Assembly: GCA_965224735.1 (NCBI GenBank) | Contig: OZ245059.1 | Span: 1,612,001 to 1,676,000, forward strand | From: Robiginitomaculum_A sp036478535 | GTDB lineage: Bacteria; Pseudomonadota; Alphaproteobacteria; Caulobacterales; Maricaulaceae | Direction of reading: 5' to 3' | Length of the DNA stretch: 64,000 nucleotides | Part shown: one piece after another, positions 53,117 to 61,823 of the stretch | Layout: every line of letters begins with the position of its first letter | Position numbering within the stretch: position 1 is the stretch's first letter | Translations under genes and position numbers: made by a program | The notes under the pieces: generated by a model | Told to the model about the DNA's origin: nothing | The model's input: the letters and a program-made list of their open reading frames with translations, nothing else | The model's database searches: none

Positions 53117-54154
53117 ATGAGCGTACGTATTGCAATAAATGGATTTGGCCGCATTGGCCGTCTGGTTGTTAGAGCTATTGCCGAGCAACGAATCAAAGAC
53201 GTTGAAATTGTCGCCATTAACTCCCCGGGTGCCCTGGAAACACAAGCGCATTTACTCCGGTACGATTCTGTGCATGGCAGGTTTGCTAATGATGTGAAAA
53301 TCGGACAAGGCTTCATGGATATTGGCCTTGGTAAAATGCGCATCACCCATGAGCGAGACCCCGCCCATGCGGACTGGAAATCATTAGACGTTGATGTTGT
53401 CCTAGAATGCTCGGGGTTTTTCCGCACGCGTGAGTCCGTACAAGCCCACCTAGAAGCAGGCGCGAAAAGCGTAGTCATTTCCGCCCCTGCTTCTGGCGCA
53501 GATAAAACAATTGTATTTGGTGTCAACGAAGGCGAGCTTACCGCAAATGATGAAATTGTTTCTTGCGCGTCCTGTACAACCAATTGCCTTGCGCCAATCG
53601 CTAAGGTTTTGCTTGAGAGCGTTGGCATACGGCGCGGCTTCATGACGACTATTCACTCGTACACACTCGATCAACGCATTTTGGATAGTTCCCACAAAGA
53701 CCTATATCGTGCCCGCGCAGCAGGTCTGAACATGATCCCGACTTCCACGGGCGCAGCAAGAGCCGTAAGCCTTGTTATCCCAGAGCTTAAAGACAAATTG
53801 AGCGGATCGTCTGTGCGCGTGCCAACCGCCAATGTCTCCTTAGTTGATCTGGCCTTTCAGCCAGACGGCATGAGCGATGTGCAAAGCATTAATGCCGCTG
53901 TGCGTAAAGCTGCTAAGGGCGATATGAAAGGGGTTATCCGTTATACGGAAGAGCCGCTTGTATCCTCAGATATCAATCATGATCCGCATTCTGCCGTATT
54001 TGCAGCCCCGCTCACCAAGGTTATCCATTCTGATTTGGTTAAAGTGATTGCGTGGTATGACAATGAATGGGGATTCTCTAACCGTATGATCGATGTGGCG
54101 CGTGCTTTGGCTGCTGTTCGCAAAGGCAAAAATAAAAAGCCCATAAAACCCTAA
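53117..54154 (+). CDS. gap: Glyceraldehyde-3-phosphate dehydrogenase
   Basis: 345 residues. NAD-binding INGFGRIGRLVVRA, catalytic Cys in SCASCTTNCLAP, catalytic His in TTIHSYTLDQ, and WYDNEWGFSNRM. The first-domain segment NSPGALETQAHLLRYDSVHG is the alphaproteobacterial variant. Lys-rich tail. Ribosome-binding site AGAAGGGG. Followed by pgk after 29 bases: a glycolytic operon. Confidence 0.96.
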   Translation: MSVRIAINGFGRIGRLVVRAIAEQRIKDVEIVAINSPGALETQAHLLRYDSVHGRFANDVKIGQGFMDIGLGKMRITHERDPAHADWKSLDVDVVLECSGFFRTRESVQAHLEAGAKSVVISAPASGADKTIVFGVNEGELTANDEIVSCASCTTNCLAPIAKVLLESVGIRRGFMTTIHSYTLDQRILDSSHKDLYRARAAGLNMIPTSTGAARAVSLVIPELKDKLSGSSVRVPTANVSLVDLAFQPDGMSDVQSINAAVRKAAKGDMKGVIRYTEEPLVSSDINHDPHSAVFAAPLTKVIHSDLVKVIAWYDNEWGFSNRMIDVARALAAVRKGKNKKPIKP

Positions 54155-54183
54155 AACCCATAGAAGGTATAGAAGGTATAGTC

Positions 54184-55407
54184 ATGGTAGATTTTCGCAG
54201 GCTTAAAGACGCAGATATAACCGGAAAACGGGTTTTGGTACGGGTTGATTTCAATGTCCCTTGTGATAAAAATGGCACTGTAACCGATGATACGCGCCTG
54301 CGTGCCGCCTTGCCAACTATTGCCTATTTGCGCAAGAACGGCGCTATTACTGCACTTCTTTCACATTTTGGCCGCCCAGATGGAGAACCTAGCCCAGAGA
54401 ACTCCTTGAAGAAATTGATCGCGCCTTTATCGGCGCTGATTGGAAATGATGTCGCGTTTGCGCCAGAGTGCATTGGGCATGATGCCGACCGCATTCTTTC
54501 TGCTCTTCCGCCTGGCGGCATAGTGCTTTTAGAGAACACTCGTTTCCAGAAAGGAGAAACTCACAAAGCTGATGGCATAAAAGGCTATGATCCAAAATTT
54601 GCTAAAGCACTGGCAGACCTTGGCGATGTGTTCATCCATGATGCTTTCTCCGTGGCTCACCGCGCTCAAGGCTCGACATCGGGAATAGCGGAGTATCTTA
54701 CCGCCTATGCGGGTCTTGCTATGGAGCGCGAACTTGATCATATTAGCCAAGCTTTGGATGCGCCAAAGCGCCCCGTAATGGGGCTTGTTGGCGGAGCGAA
54801 AGTTTCAACAAAAATTGACCTTTTGAAAAATTTGGTCGGCAAGCTGGACTGCCTAGCTATTGGTGGCGGCATGGCTAACACATTCCTCGCCGCCCTTGGC
54901 CATACTGTCGGCAAGTCCTTATGCGAGCATGAGTTAACAAAGACAGTGCTGCAAATTATGGACAATGCCCGCACAGAAAATTGCGAAATTATCCTGCCCA
55001 TTGATGTTGTCGCGGCAACAGATTTTAAAGAAAACGCGCCGCACAGGGTTTGCGGCTTTGACCATGTGAAACCTGATGAAATAATTTTAGACGTTGGGCC
55101 AAAGACCGTCAATCTGCTGGCAGATGCTATGGACGCCAGTAATTGCCTTATCTGGAACGGGCCGCTTGGTGCGTTTGAAATCACCCCTTTTGATACAGCT
55201 ACGGTTGAAGCGGCGCGTTATGCGGCAAAGCGCACCAAACAAAATGGTCTTATATCCGTTGCTGGCGGCGGCGATACTGTGGCCGTACTAAAACATGCTG
55301 GCGCGGCGGACGATTTTACCTTTATTTCTACGGCGGGAGGTGCTTTCTTAGAATGGATGGAAGGTAAACCTCTTCCTGGCATTGAAATATTAAACTCTAA
55401 ACTCTAA
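54184..55407 (+). CDS. pgk: Phosphoglycerate kinase
   Basis: 407 residues with RVLVRVDFNVPCDKNG, LLSHFGRP, LLENTRFQKGE, GLVGGAKVSTKIDLL, and SVAGGGDTVAVLKHAG near the C-terminus. Upstream, the 9-base word TAGAAGGTA is duplicated (54161-54178), doubling the ribosome-binding site. The C-terminal codons and stop lie in a 7-base tandem repeat AAACTCT (55392-55411), so the end of the protein (NSKL) is repeat-encoded. Confidence 0.96.
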   Translation: MVDFRRLKDADITGKRVLVRVDFNVPCDKNGTVTDDTRLRAALPTIAYLRKNGAITALLSHFGRPDGEPSPENSLKKLIAPLSALIGNDVAFAPECIGHDADRILSALPPGGIVLLENTRFQKGETHKADGIKGYDPKFAKALADLGDVFIHDAFSVAHRAQGSTSGIAEYLTAYAGLAMERELDHISQALDAPKRPVMGLVGGAKVSTKIDLLKNLVGKLDCLAIGGGMANTFLAALGHTVGKSLCEHELTKTVLQIMDNARTENCEIILPIDVVAATDFKENAPHRVCGFDHVKPDEIILDVGPKTVNLLADAMDASNCLIWNGPLGAFEITPFDTATVEAARYAAKRTKQNGLISVAGGGDTVAVLKHAGAADDFTFISTAGGAFLEWMEGKPLPGIEILNSKL

Positions 55408-55423
55408 ACTCAAAGGACATCTT

Positions 55424-56020
55424 ATGCGTAAACTAGTTCTAACTGGCCTGATGATTAGCACCGCCGCTTTTGCGGCTTGCAATAACAATACAGCGCCAAA
55501 AACACCAAAAACAGAAGCCGAAGCGGCTAGCGCTCTAAAAACGGCGCGAGATAATATGGCAAAATTTCGCACATGCCCAAAAGAGCAAGTGCTCCATGAC
55601 CTCTCCAGCTATTCAAATGAATGGCCCGATCCAAAGCTTGAACAAAAAGAATGGTTTGAAGCCAATGGCAAACGCAAAGGCGTTGTCACCACCGATAGCG
55701 GCTTGCAATACTCCGTTAACAAAAAAGGCATTGCCAATGGTGCGATGCCAAAGCCCGTGCAAACAGTGCGCGTGAATTACCATGGGTTATTTCTGGATGG
55801 CAAAATATTTGATAGCTCTTATGACCGTGGTCAGGACATTGAGTTTCCGCTCAACGGCGTTATTAAAGGCTGGACGCAGGGCGTTGGCCTTATGCGCCCA
55901 TGTGATGCTTGGACATTTTATATCCCCTCCGATCTCGCCTATGGCCCAAAAGGCAAAGGCTCTATCCCGCCTGCAACGCCTCTGATATTCCATGTACAGC
56001 TCTTAGCTATTGCAGATTAA
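55424..56020 (+). CDS. FKBP-type peptidyl-prolyl isomerase, probable lipoprotein
   Basis: 198 residues. Signal peptide ending TAAFAACNN suggests lipidation at Cys19 (imperfect lipobox), then an Ala/Lys linker, and a C-terminal FKBP domain (about 85-198): VRVNYHGLFLDGKIFDSSYDRG, FPLNGVIKGWTQGVGLM, YIPSDLAYGPKGKG and IPPATPLIFHVQLL. A Mip/FkpA-like periplasmic foldase. Ends 11 bases before a strong terminator. Confidence 0.9.
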   Translation: MRKLVLTGLMISTAAFAACNNNTAPKTPKTEAEAASALKTARDNMAKFRTCPKEQVLHDLSSYSNEWPDPKLEQKEWFEANGKRKGVVTTDSGLQYSVNKKGIANGAMPKPVQTVRVNYHGLFLDGKIFDSSYDRGQDIEFPLNGVIKGWTQGVGLMRPCDAWTFYIPSDLAYGPKGKGSIPPATPLIFHVQLLAIAD

Positions 56021-56031
56021 ACCAAACAACG

Positions 56032-56070
56032 AAAAGGCCGCTTCGTTCCTGAGAATGCGGCCTTTTTTTA
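56032..56070 (+). terminator. Rho-independent terminator after the FKBP gene
   Basis: Perfect 10-bp stem AAAAGGCCGC/GCGGCCTTTT with a 15-base loop and a T-run. It closes the gap-pgk-fkbp transcription unit. Confidence 0.9.
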
Positions 56071-56092
56071 TTGCGAAACTTAACCTTAGCCG

Positions 56093-56215
56093 CTAATGCG
56101 TAAGGCGCACTTTCAAAAGCGAAGCCCCGATTTCATCAAAAGCCCGTTCTAGATCAGCGCTATTACTTGCATCAAAATACATGCTTGTTTGTGTCGCACA
56201 ATTTTGGATCATCTT
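56093..56215 (-). pseudogene. C-terminal relic of a TadG-like (vWA pilus assembly) gene
   Basis: A short frame reads KMIQNCATQTSMYFDASNSA then DLERAFDEIGASLLKVRLTH and a stop. The pattern NCA...YFDA.(N/D)SADL..AF..I...L..LRL.. is the C-terminal end of TadE/TadG-type Flp-pilus proteins with a von Willebrand domain. No start or upstream part exists; the sequence to 56372 shows nothing else. No tad operon is in the window. Confidence 0.6.
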
Positions 56216-56372
56216 TTTTGTGCTTTTTTTTCTTGGTGTGATCTGCAAACGGGTCTGCTACCTGATTATAAGGCTGATGTTTATCCAGCGTACGCCAGCC
56301 TCAAAGATATAATTCCGCCGAACCAAAGACTTAACCGAAACTTTGCATTAAAAGTGCGTCAAATTACTTTTT

Positions 56373-59219
56373 TTATTTTGGTAAAATTTGAATCCTAAAT
56401 GCTGTTTCAGGACGGTATATCTGCTTTGCCAATGGCTTGATATCTGCCAGTGTCATATTTTGATACATCTTTTCTCGTGTGCGAAAATTATCAATATTCC
56501 AACTATCTGTCTGCGCATGGGATATAACCCCCATCCAATAAGAATTGCTTTCAAGGCTACTATCAAGTCCTTCTAAAATCGGTTCCATAGCTCGGGTAAA
56601 TTCATCATCACTAATATTTCCAGCGCCAATATCGACAGCGATTTCATCAAGTTTATCTGACATAGCGCTAATCTTTTCTGGTTTAAGGCCAAGGCTTGCG
56701 GACATATAGCCATAGTTTTTGAAAATACGCGACGCGCTTCGCCCCGCAAATGGAGAATAGGCAGCCCCCTCTTCTTCGCGAATAACTTTCGTGAGGCGAT
56801 TGTCAAAGATGCGCCGCAAAATGCTCAGGCGTCGATTTCTCATAATGTCCGTACCATCAGGTGCAGGCCAATAAACCTGTAACAGCGCACGGTTAACGTC
56901 ACCAGAATGGGTCAAAACCACAGGTTTTGAACGCGCCGTAGGAAAGGTAATTTTCGTCATATTCGGATAATCTGTATGGCCAAGCTTGCGTTTTGACAAC
57001 GTGCCAAATGTGCGGGCAACTTGCCTAATAATGACATCTTTATCAATATCGCCAACGACACTTATCTCGATTTGCCCGTTCTTAAGCTCTCTCTCTATCC
57101 ATGCTTTCACGTCTTGAATTTTAGCCGCCAGTAAATCTTCCATCGGCGGAATACCATAACGGATATCGCCTGAACGCAGCAATCGCCCGACATCACGCGA
57201 GGCTACCCCGCCAGGGGTTGAGTCCAGTGTTGGGTACCAGCTTTCGATGTATTTATCATAGCGCGCCTTTGACACCGCGCGGTAGCCTGGCGCAATAAGT
57301 TGTGCCATCATCAAATTAAACTGATCCGTAAGGTCGGAAGTCACGGTTGCACCGCTAATGTTGAAACTTTTTGTGCCAAAACTAAAATTAGCACTCACTG
57401 CTTTGCCCGCGAAAATATGGCTTAACTCGTCATTACTATGCGCCTTTAGCCCGCCAGCGCTCATTACAGAGTTTGCCAATATAGCCATGGCTGGATCCTT
57501 GATCGGCATAGAAAGACGCCCATCGCCAACACTGATAGAGATACGGATGCTGTTTTTTTCAAAATTTGTTTTCTTAAAATTAACAAGAACATTGTTTTCA
57601 AACTTAATCAAATCGCTGTCAATATCATCAATATGCTTTTGGGAGATAACTTTACCAGGAGTGCCAAAATCCGTATAGGCAAATTTATCTTGTTTTTGCA
57701 TAGCGTTTTGCGTCACAGGCACAGCTTTGCTGGCTTCATAGGCTGTGCGGATTACCTGTTTTGGGTTTTCAATCTCCTGACTGGTTTGCAAATATATGTG
57801 CGGCTTATCCAGTGCTGACCATTGCTCTTTAAACGCATCCCAAACCATATCCGTTGAAATTTCGTCTTCATAAGACGAGAACCGCTCAAGGCTTGTTCTT
57901 GGATGCGTGTAAACGCTTTCACCTTTAAAACTGCCCAATATACCAGATGCGAGGCCATTGGTGCGGCGGGTCGCAAAAGTTTGCACCGATACTTCCATAC
58001 TTTTTTCGGAATTGGCCAGCTGCTCGTCCAACTCTGCCTGAGTGAAGCCATATTTCAGGGCTTTCCTAAGTTCCTGCTCGCCCACAGCCAATGCTTTTTG
58101 CCAATTTTTTGACCGACTCGACATGTCAATAGACATCATATCAGCAGTTTCCAACAGATAAGAACGCCCTGCACTAGCGCCGAGAAACTCCGCGTCTGCT
58201 TTACGCGCAAGTGTACTCAGGCGTCTGTTTAATATACGATTACCAAGCCCTGCTATAAAGGCTTCTTTGCGGTTTGTGGCCGTGTCCATTTTTTCGATAT
58301 AGGGTTTTATCGTCGCAATGCTTATTGAGGTTTGAATTTTCGGATCTGCGTAATAGCCAATATCCATGCCGCGCGGCGACGTTTTTCCAGCATCGTGCTC
58401 TTCCCCCGCAGGCACAGCGGTCGTCCAGTCTTCAAAATGCTGTTTGATTTTAGCAATGGCGAGATCGGTGTCGAGATCGCCAACCAAAACGACAAATGTA
58501 TTTTCAGGGCGATAATAGGCTTCATAATAGGCGCGCAAGTCCGTATCCGTCATGTTTTTCAGGGTTTCATCCGTACCAATAGGCATACGGCTCATAACGC
58601 GGCTCCCTTTGGTCGTAAATTCAAGGCCAGCAAGATCGGCTCTAACGCTGGGATTATCGCGGGTACGTTTTTCCGCTTGCACAACGCCGCGCTCACGATC
58701 AATCGCGCCAGCATCAAGTGTTAAATTTTCCGCAGTCTCACGCATAATCATCAAGGTTTGGTCAAGCAAATGCTCGCTCACTTCGGGTAAATTCAGCATA
58801 TAAACCGTCTCGTCAAAACTGGTATAAGCATTGGTGTCCGCACCAAAGGATAACCCTTCGCGTTCTAAAATTTTCGTCATCTCGTTTTCAGGAATATTCT
58901 TAGAGCCGTTAAAGGCCATATGCTCTAAATAATGCGCCGCGCCGCGTTGCTTATCGGTTTCGTTAAGCGAGCCCGTATCAATACGCATCCGAAGGGCAGC
59001 CGTCTTGGTCGGGGTTTCATTATGTAGCACCGCATAGCGCACACCATTTGCAAGCTTGCCATAAACAACTGCAGGATCAGGCTTTAAATCACTCGCTTCT
59101 TGGGCAAAGTCTACGCTGTCAATAGAGGGGAGTTTTACCGCCTGTTGGCTTGCCTTTGGCGAACAAGACAAAAGCGCAATTACGGCTACGCTTGCGACTA
59201 ATAAGGTTTTGAGTTTCAT
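56373..59219 (-). CDS. M16 (pitrilysin-family) zinc peptidase, lipoprotein
   Basis: About 948 residues. Signal peptide with lipobox ALLSC predicts an envelope lipoprotein. The inverted zinc motif HYLEHMAFNGS (HxxEH) lies near residue 100 of the mature protein. Four M16 half-domains follow; the second active pair is inactive, as expected. Start ATG 59219 with AAAGGAAA upstream; an extended frame to 59321 overlaps the next gene and is not used. Likely degrades peptides in the periplasm. Confidence 0.93.
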   Translation of the reverse strand: MKLKTLLVASVAVIALLSCSPKASQQAVKLPSIDSVDFAQEASDLKPDPAVVYGKLANGVRYAVLHNETPTKTAALRMRIDTGSLNETDKQRGAAHYLEHMAFNGSKNIPENEMTKILEREGLSFGADTNAYTSFDETVYMLNLPEVSEHLLDQTLMIMRETAENLTLDAGAIDRERGVVQAEKRTRDNPSVRADLAGLEFTTKGSRVMSRMPIGTDETLKNMTDTDLRAYYEAYYRPENTFVVLVGDLDTDLAIAKIKQHFEDWTTAVPAGEEHDAGKTSPRGMDIGYYADPKIQTSISIATIKPYIEKMDTATNRKEAFIAGLGNRILNRRLSTLARKADAEFLGASAGRSYLLETADMMSIDMSSRSKNWQKALAVGEQELRKALKYGFTQAELDEQLANSEKSMEVSVQTFATRRTNGLASGILGSFKGESVYTHPRTSLERFSSYEDEISTDMVWDAFKEQWSALDKPHIYLQTSQEIENPKQVIRTAYEASKAVPVTQNAMQKQDKFAYTDFGTPGKVISQKHIDDIDSDLIKFENNVLVNFKKTNFEKNSIRISISVGDGRLSMPIKDPAMAILANSVMSAGGLKAHSNDELSHIFAGKAVSANFSFGTKSFNISGATVTSDLTDQFNLMMAQLIAPGYRAVSKARYDKYIESWYPTLDSTPGGVASRDVGRLLRSGDIRYGIPPMEDLLAAKIQDVKAWIERELKNGQIEISVVGDIDKDVIIRQVARTFGTLSKRKLGHTDYPNMTKITFPTARSKPVVLTHSGDVNRALLQVYWPAPDGTDIMRNRRLSILRRIFDNRLTKVIREEEGAAYSPFAGRSASRIFKNYGYMSASLGLKPEKISAMSDKLDEIAVDIGAGNISDDEFTRAMEPILEGLDSSLESNSYWMGVISHAQTDSWNIDNFRTREKMYQNMTLADIKPLAKQIYRPETAFRIQILPK

Positions 59220-59232
59220 AAAGTTTCCTTTG

Positions 59233-59709
59233 CTAAAACCAGCGCCGAACGCGGGCTTGGTAATCGGTATAGTCTTTGCCAAAACGGCGAAATAGGTAGG
59301 CTTCTTCTCGTGCAATAGCATAATAGCGCAAGGCTAAATATGTAGGAATTAGTAATAAAAGAGCGGCGGGTGCATTCCAATACAATACAATACCAATAAA
59401 CATCATAATCATCGAAACATAAATGGGATTGCGCGAAACTCCAAACGGGCCCGTATCGATAATCGCATTGTCTTTGGTATAAGGTGATATGCTCGTCTTG
59501 GCCTTGTGGTAGAGCCACCCGCACCAAAGCACGAGGATGGCACTAAAAACAATAAACCCGATGCCAAAGAAAGAAAACGGGCGCGCAGCCGCGCCAAACC
59601 CGCTACCTAATACCTTATTTAAATAAAGCCCAAGCACCAAAAACACAACCATAATTACCGGCGGCGGAATGTGCACGGCAGGCGTATCTAGTTTCTTACG
59701 ATTTGTCAT
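59233..59709 (-). CDS. Isoprenylcysteine/phospholipid methyltransferase-like membrane protein
   Basis: About 158 residues, four membrane helices. The C-terminal SAM-binding signature is clear: DTGPFGVSRNPIYVSMIMMFIG and REEAYLFRRFGKDYTDYQARVRRW. Substrate unknown: bacterial ICMT/PEMT homologues methylate lipids or small molecules. ATG 59709 (MTNRKKL) preferred over 59736. Confidence 0.88.
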   Translation of the reverse strand: MTNRKKLDTPAVHIPPPVIMVVFLVLGLYLNKVLGSGFGAAARPFSFFGIGFIVFSAILVLWCGWLYHKAKTSISPYTKDNAIIDTGPFGVSRNPIYVSMIMMFIGIVLYWNAPAALLLLIPTYLALRYYAIAREEAYLFRRFGKDYTDYQARVRRWF

Positions 59710-59758
59710 AGTGTTCCCTAGCGCATTTTTGAACAAACGTGCAAGTTTTTTTTATCCC

Positions 59759-60435
59759 CTAAAGATAATTACACTGATAAGCACTGTCTGGCAAACGTTT
59801 AATATTTACAAGACTATACGCATGGCCTGCATGGTTTAAAGTCTGCGGACAAATTCCGTATTGCGTGCTCATAAAATTCACACCTGGCTCTGTAGACGCG
59901 GGGAATGTCCATTTTTTGTTTCTGGCAATAATGTCTGCGCCCGCATATTGGTCTTCAATGCCACATGAAAAGCGACTTGCCCCGCCCGTAACCGCTAAAT
60001 CAGTATAACAATACGCGACGCGAAAACTTTGATTGCATTTATTGACAAGATTGAGGCCGTTTTCAATTTTTGGCGTAAGACACTCTTTAGCGTGTGTTTT
60101 TGCTAAATTTGAAAGGTTTTTTTTAAGGGAAATACCCAGCAATAAATCAATTCCAATCTCGTCTGGCTCTGTAATAAGTTCACGTTTATAATTTTTTATT
60201 TTGTCATATTCTTCACGCTTCGAGTTTCTGTCCTCATCGAGCTTGCAAACATCGTATTGTCGATCACATTTTTTTCACAGTAATTATGACTGCTGTATAC
60301 GCCAGAATTATTAATTTTACAGTTGTTTAAGCATGCACTTTTCTCCACGCCGCAACGAGCCGAAGCTTGGGTTGTTGCAAGTCCTACCGTCAGTAAAAGA
60401 GAACTTATTGCCACAACTCTCCTGGGGATAAACAT
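59759..60435 (-). pseudogene. Secreted Cys-rich protein split by a frameshift in an A7 tract
   Basis: The first part (ATG 60435, GGAG upstream) has a signal peptide MFIPRRVVAISSLLLTVGLA and cysteines RCGVEKSACLNNCKIN and NYCEK, then stops soon after a run of seven A (complement of T7 at 60269-60275). One more A joins it to KCDRQYDVCKLDEDRNSKRE and on through PDEIGIDLLLGIS to LPDSAYQCNYL at 59759. The joined protein would be about 225 residues with many paired Cys (CxxxC and Cx3CxxxC patterns). A real mutation, slippage-controlled expression or a sequencing error are all possible. Confidence 0.75.
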
Positions 60436-60470
60436 ATTAAACTCCAAGTTATTGTCAAACTATAGACTTT

Positions 60471-60646
60471 TACACCAAAAACAACCCTAATACACCAAAG
60501 ACAACCCTAATCCAAATTCAAGAGTGCAGGATCGCCGCCTTGAGCACTTATGTTTCTTGAGCGCTTATGTTTACTGTGAGCGTACGCTCACTTGCAAACC
60601 GTGGTAAATAATGCGCCCAGTCTACGCACCAGCCAGTCTACGCACC
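60471..60646. repeat. Cluster of short tandem duplications
   Basis: Three different two-copy tandem repeats within 180 bases: 20-bp TACACCAAARACAACCCTAA (60471-60510), 17-bp CTTGAGCRCTTATGTTT (60539-60572) and 16-bp period CCAGTCTACGCACC (60617-60646). Part of the 625-base gap 60436-61060, which otherwise holds a palindrome and a putA relic. Confidence 0.85.
60576..60591. promoter_or_regulatory. Perfect 16-bp palindrome GTGAGCGTACGCTCAC
   Basis: Fully symmetric, resembling operators of TetR-family repressors (TGAGCGTACGCTCA-like). No TetR gene lies nearby in this window, so it may be an orphan site left with the other debris. Confidence 0.35.
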
Positions 60647-60966
60647 CAGATAGGGCAGTAGATCTTTATGACTGCCAACAGGCGTGTAAACTCTGCACGG
60701 ATGCGGCGCTTCCGGGGCGTCAGACCGCTGCATAGAGCACATCCCCCATACCGTGATACCGTTTGCAAGCGTTAAAACTCATACGCATGACCACCCGCCT
60801 CCATTTCTTGAATAGCGCAAATCGTATTGGCATTATAGGTCATAATTGCAAGTAAATTCAATCTTTTACGTTCAGTAGTTCACGCGCACAAGCCAGATAT
60901 AAAAGGTCAGTTATTGACTTTCGTGTCCAAACTGAAAAGTCCTGATACCCTTCCACTTGGCCATGC
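60640..60966 (-). pseudogene. putA: Decayed putA fragment (proline dehydrogenase domain)
   Basis: Reading down the minus strand in shifting frames: QVEGYQDFSVWTRKSITDLL, YLACARELLN, TYNANTICAIQEMEAGGHAY, KRYHGMGDVLYAAV and CRVYTPVGSHKDLLPYL followed by VRRLAGA. These match, in order, the part of PutA usually reading TRKxNTDVSYLACARxLL, THNAxTxAAI, EFQxLHGMGExLY and RIYAPVGTHExLLAYLVRRLLENGA. At least three frameshifts and stops; the rest of this about 1000-residue enzyme is gone. Clear gene loss, not a functional fragment. Confidence 0.8.
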
Positions 60967-61060
60967 TTGTTTTCTACCGTGTTTTATAAAAGATGTAGGG
61001 GACAAAACATTACAAATAGTGCTAATTATGTGGATCACAAGCAAATAACCCGAGAAATCA

Positions 61061-61681
61061 ATGTCTAAATCGCAAACACAAGAGCCGCTTCAAATTATCG
61101 CCTTTGATTTTGATGGCACCATCACCACAAAGGATACATTTGCACTGTTTTTACGCTATTGGGCAGGTACGCCGCGTTGGGCTATAAACCTGGTAAAATT
61201 ATTACCTATTTTTATCGCCTACAAACTTACCGTCATCGACCGTGATAAAGTGAAGACCCATGTGGTGCGAACATTCTTCAAAAACGCGCCAGAAGACGCC
61301 CTCAATCAAAGGGCGGCGCAGTTTGCCAAAAACGTTATCCCGGATTTGATTCGCCCTGGCGTTTTGAACACCCTAAAAGTCAAAAAATTACCCCCCTATA
61401 CCTTATATATAGTCTCGGCATCGATCGAGCCATATCTAAAAGCATGGGGTAAATCCCATGGCATAGAAAATATTTTATCAACAAAACTCTCTGTTGTTAA
61501 CGGAAAACTGACAGGCGAAATTGACGGGATTAATTGTTGGGGAGCAGGTAAAGTTACTAAAATTGCGGCAGAAATGGCGAATATACCGTATTTTATTGCA
61601 GAAGCTTACGGTGACACACGCGGAGACCAAGAAATGCTATACGCCGCTAAAGTGTCTCACTTCAAACCTTTTCGCCTGTAA
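61061..61681 (+). CDS. HAD-IB family phosphatase
   Basis: 206 residues. Motif I IAFDFDGTITTKDTF (nucleophile and acid Asp), motif II in YIVSASIEPYLKAWG and motif IV AYGDTRGDQEML. Resembles phosphoserine-phosphatase-like HAD-IB hydrolases; the substrate is open. The short insert of two hydrophobic helices (ALFLRYWAGTPRWAINLVKLLP) is the cap and may sit at the membrane. Confidence 0.88.
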   Translation: MSKSQTQEPLQIIAFDFDGTITTKDTFALFLRYWAGTPRWAINLVKLLPIFIAYKLTVIDRDKVKTHVVRTFFKNAPEDALNQRAAQFAKNVIPDLIRPGVLNTLKVKKLPPYTLYIVSASIEPYLKAWGKSHGIENILSTKLSVVNGKLTGEIDGINCWGAGKVTKIAAEMANIPYFIAEAYGDTRGDQEMLYAAKVSHFKPFRL

Positions 61682-61823
61682 GCAGTAATCTTATTGTCTC
61701 TTCTGCAGAAAAATGTAGTAAGACCGCATTATAGCCTAGCCAAAGCATTAAGTTTTAGATAGGTTAAGTGCGTCTGCATGGGCAGATATTTATTATTGTT
61801 TTAGAGTTTTGGGGGGTTTAATT

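Noticed and set aside
53092..53643. 183-codon minus-strand frame
   Set aside because: Antisense shadow of gap.
54738..55184. 148-codon minus-strand frame
   Set aside because: Antisense shadow of pgk.
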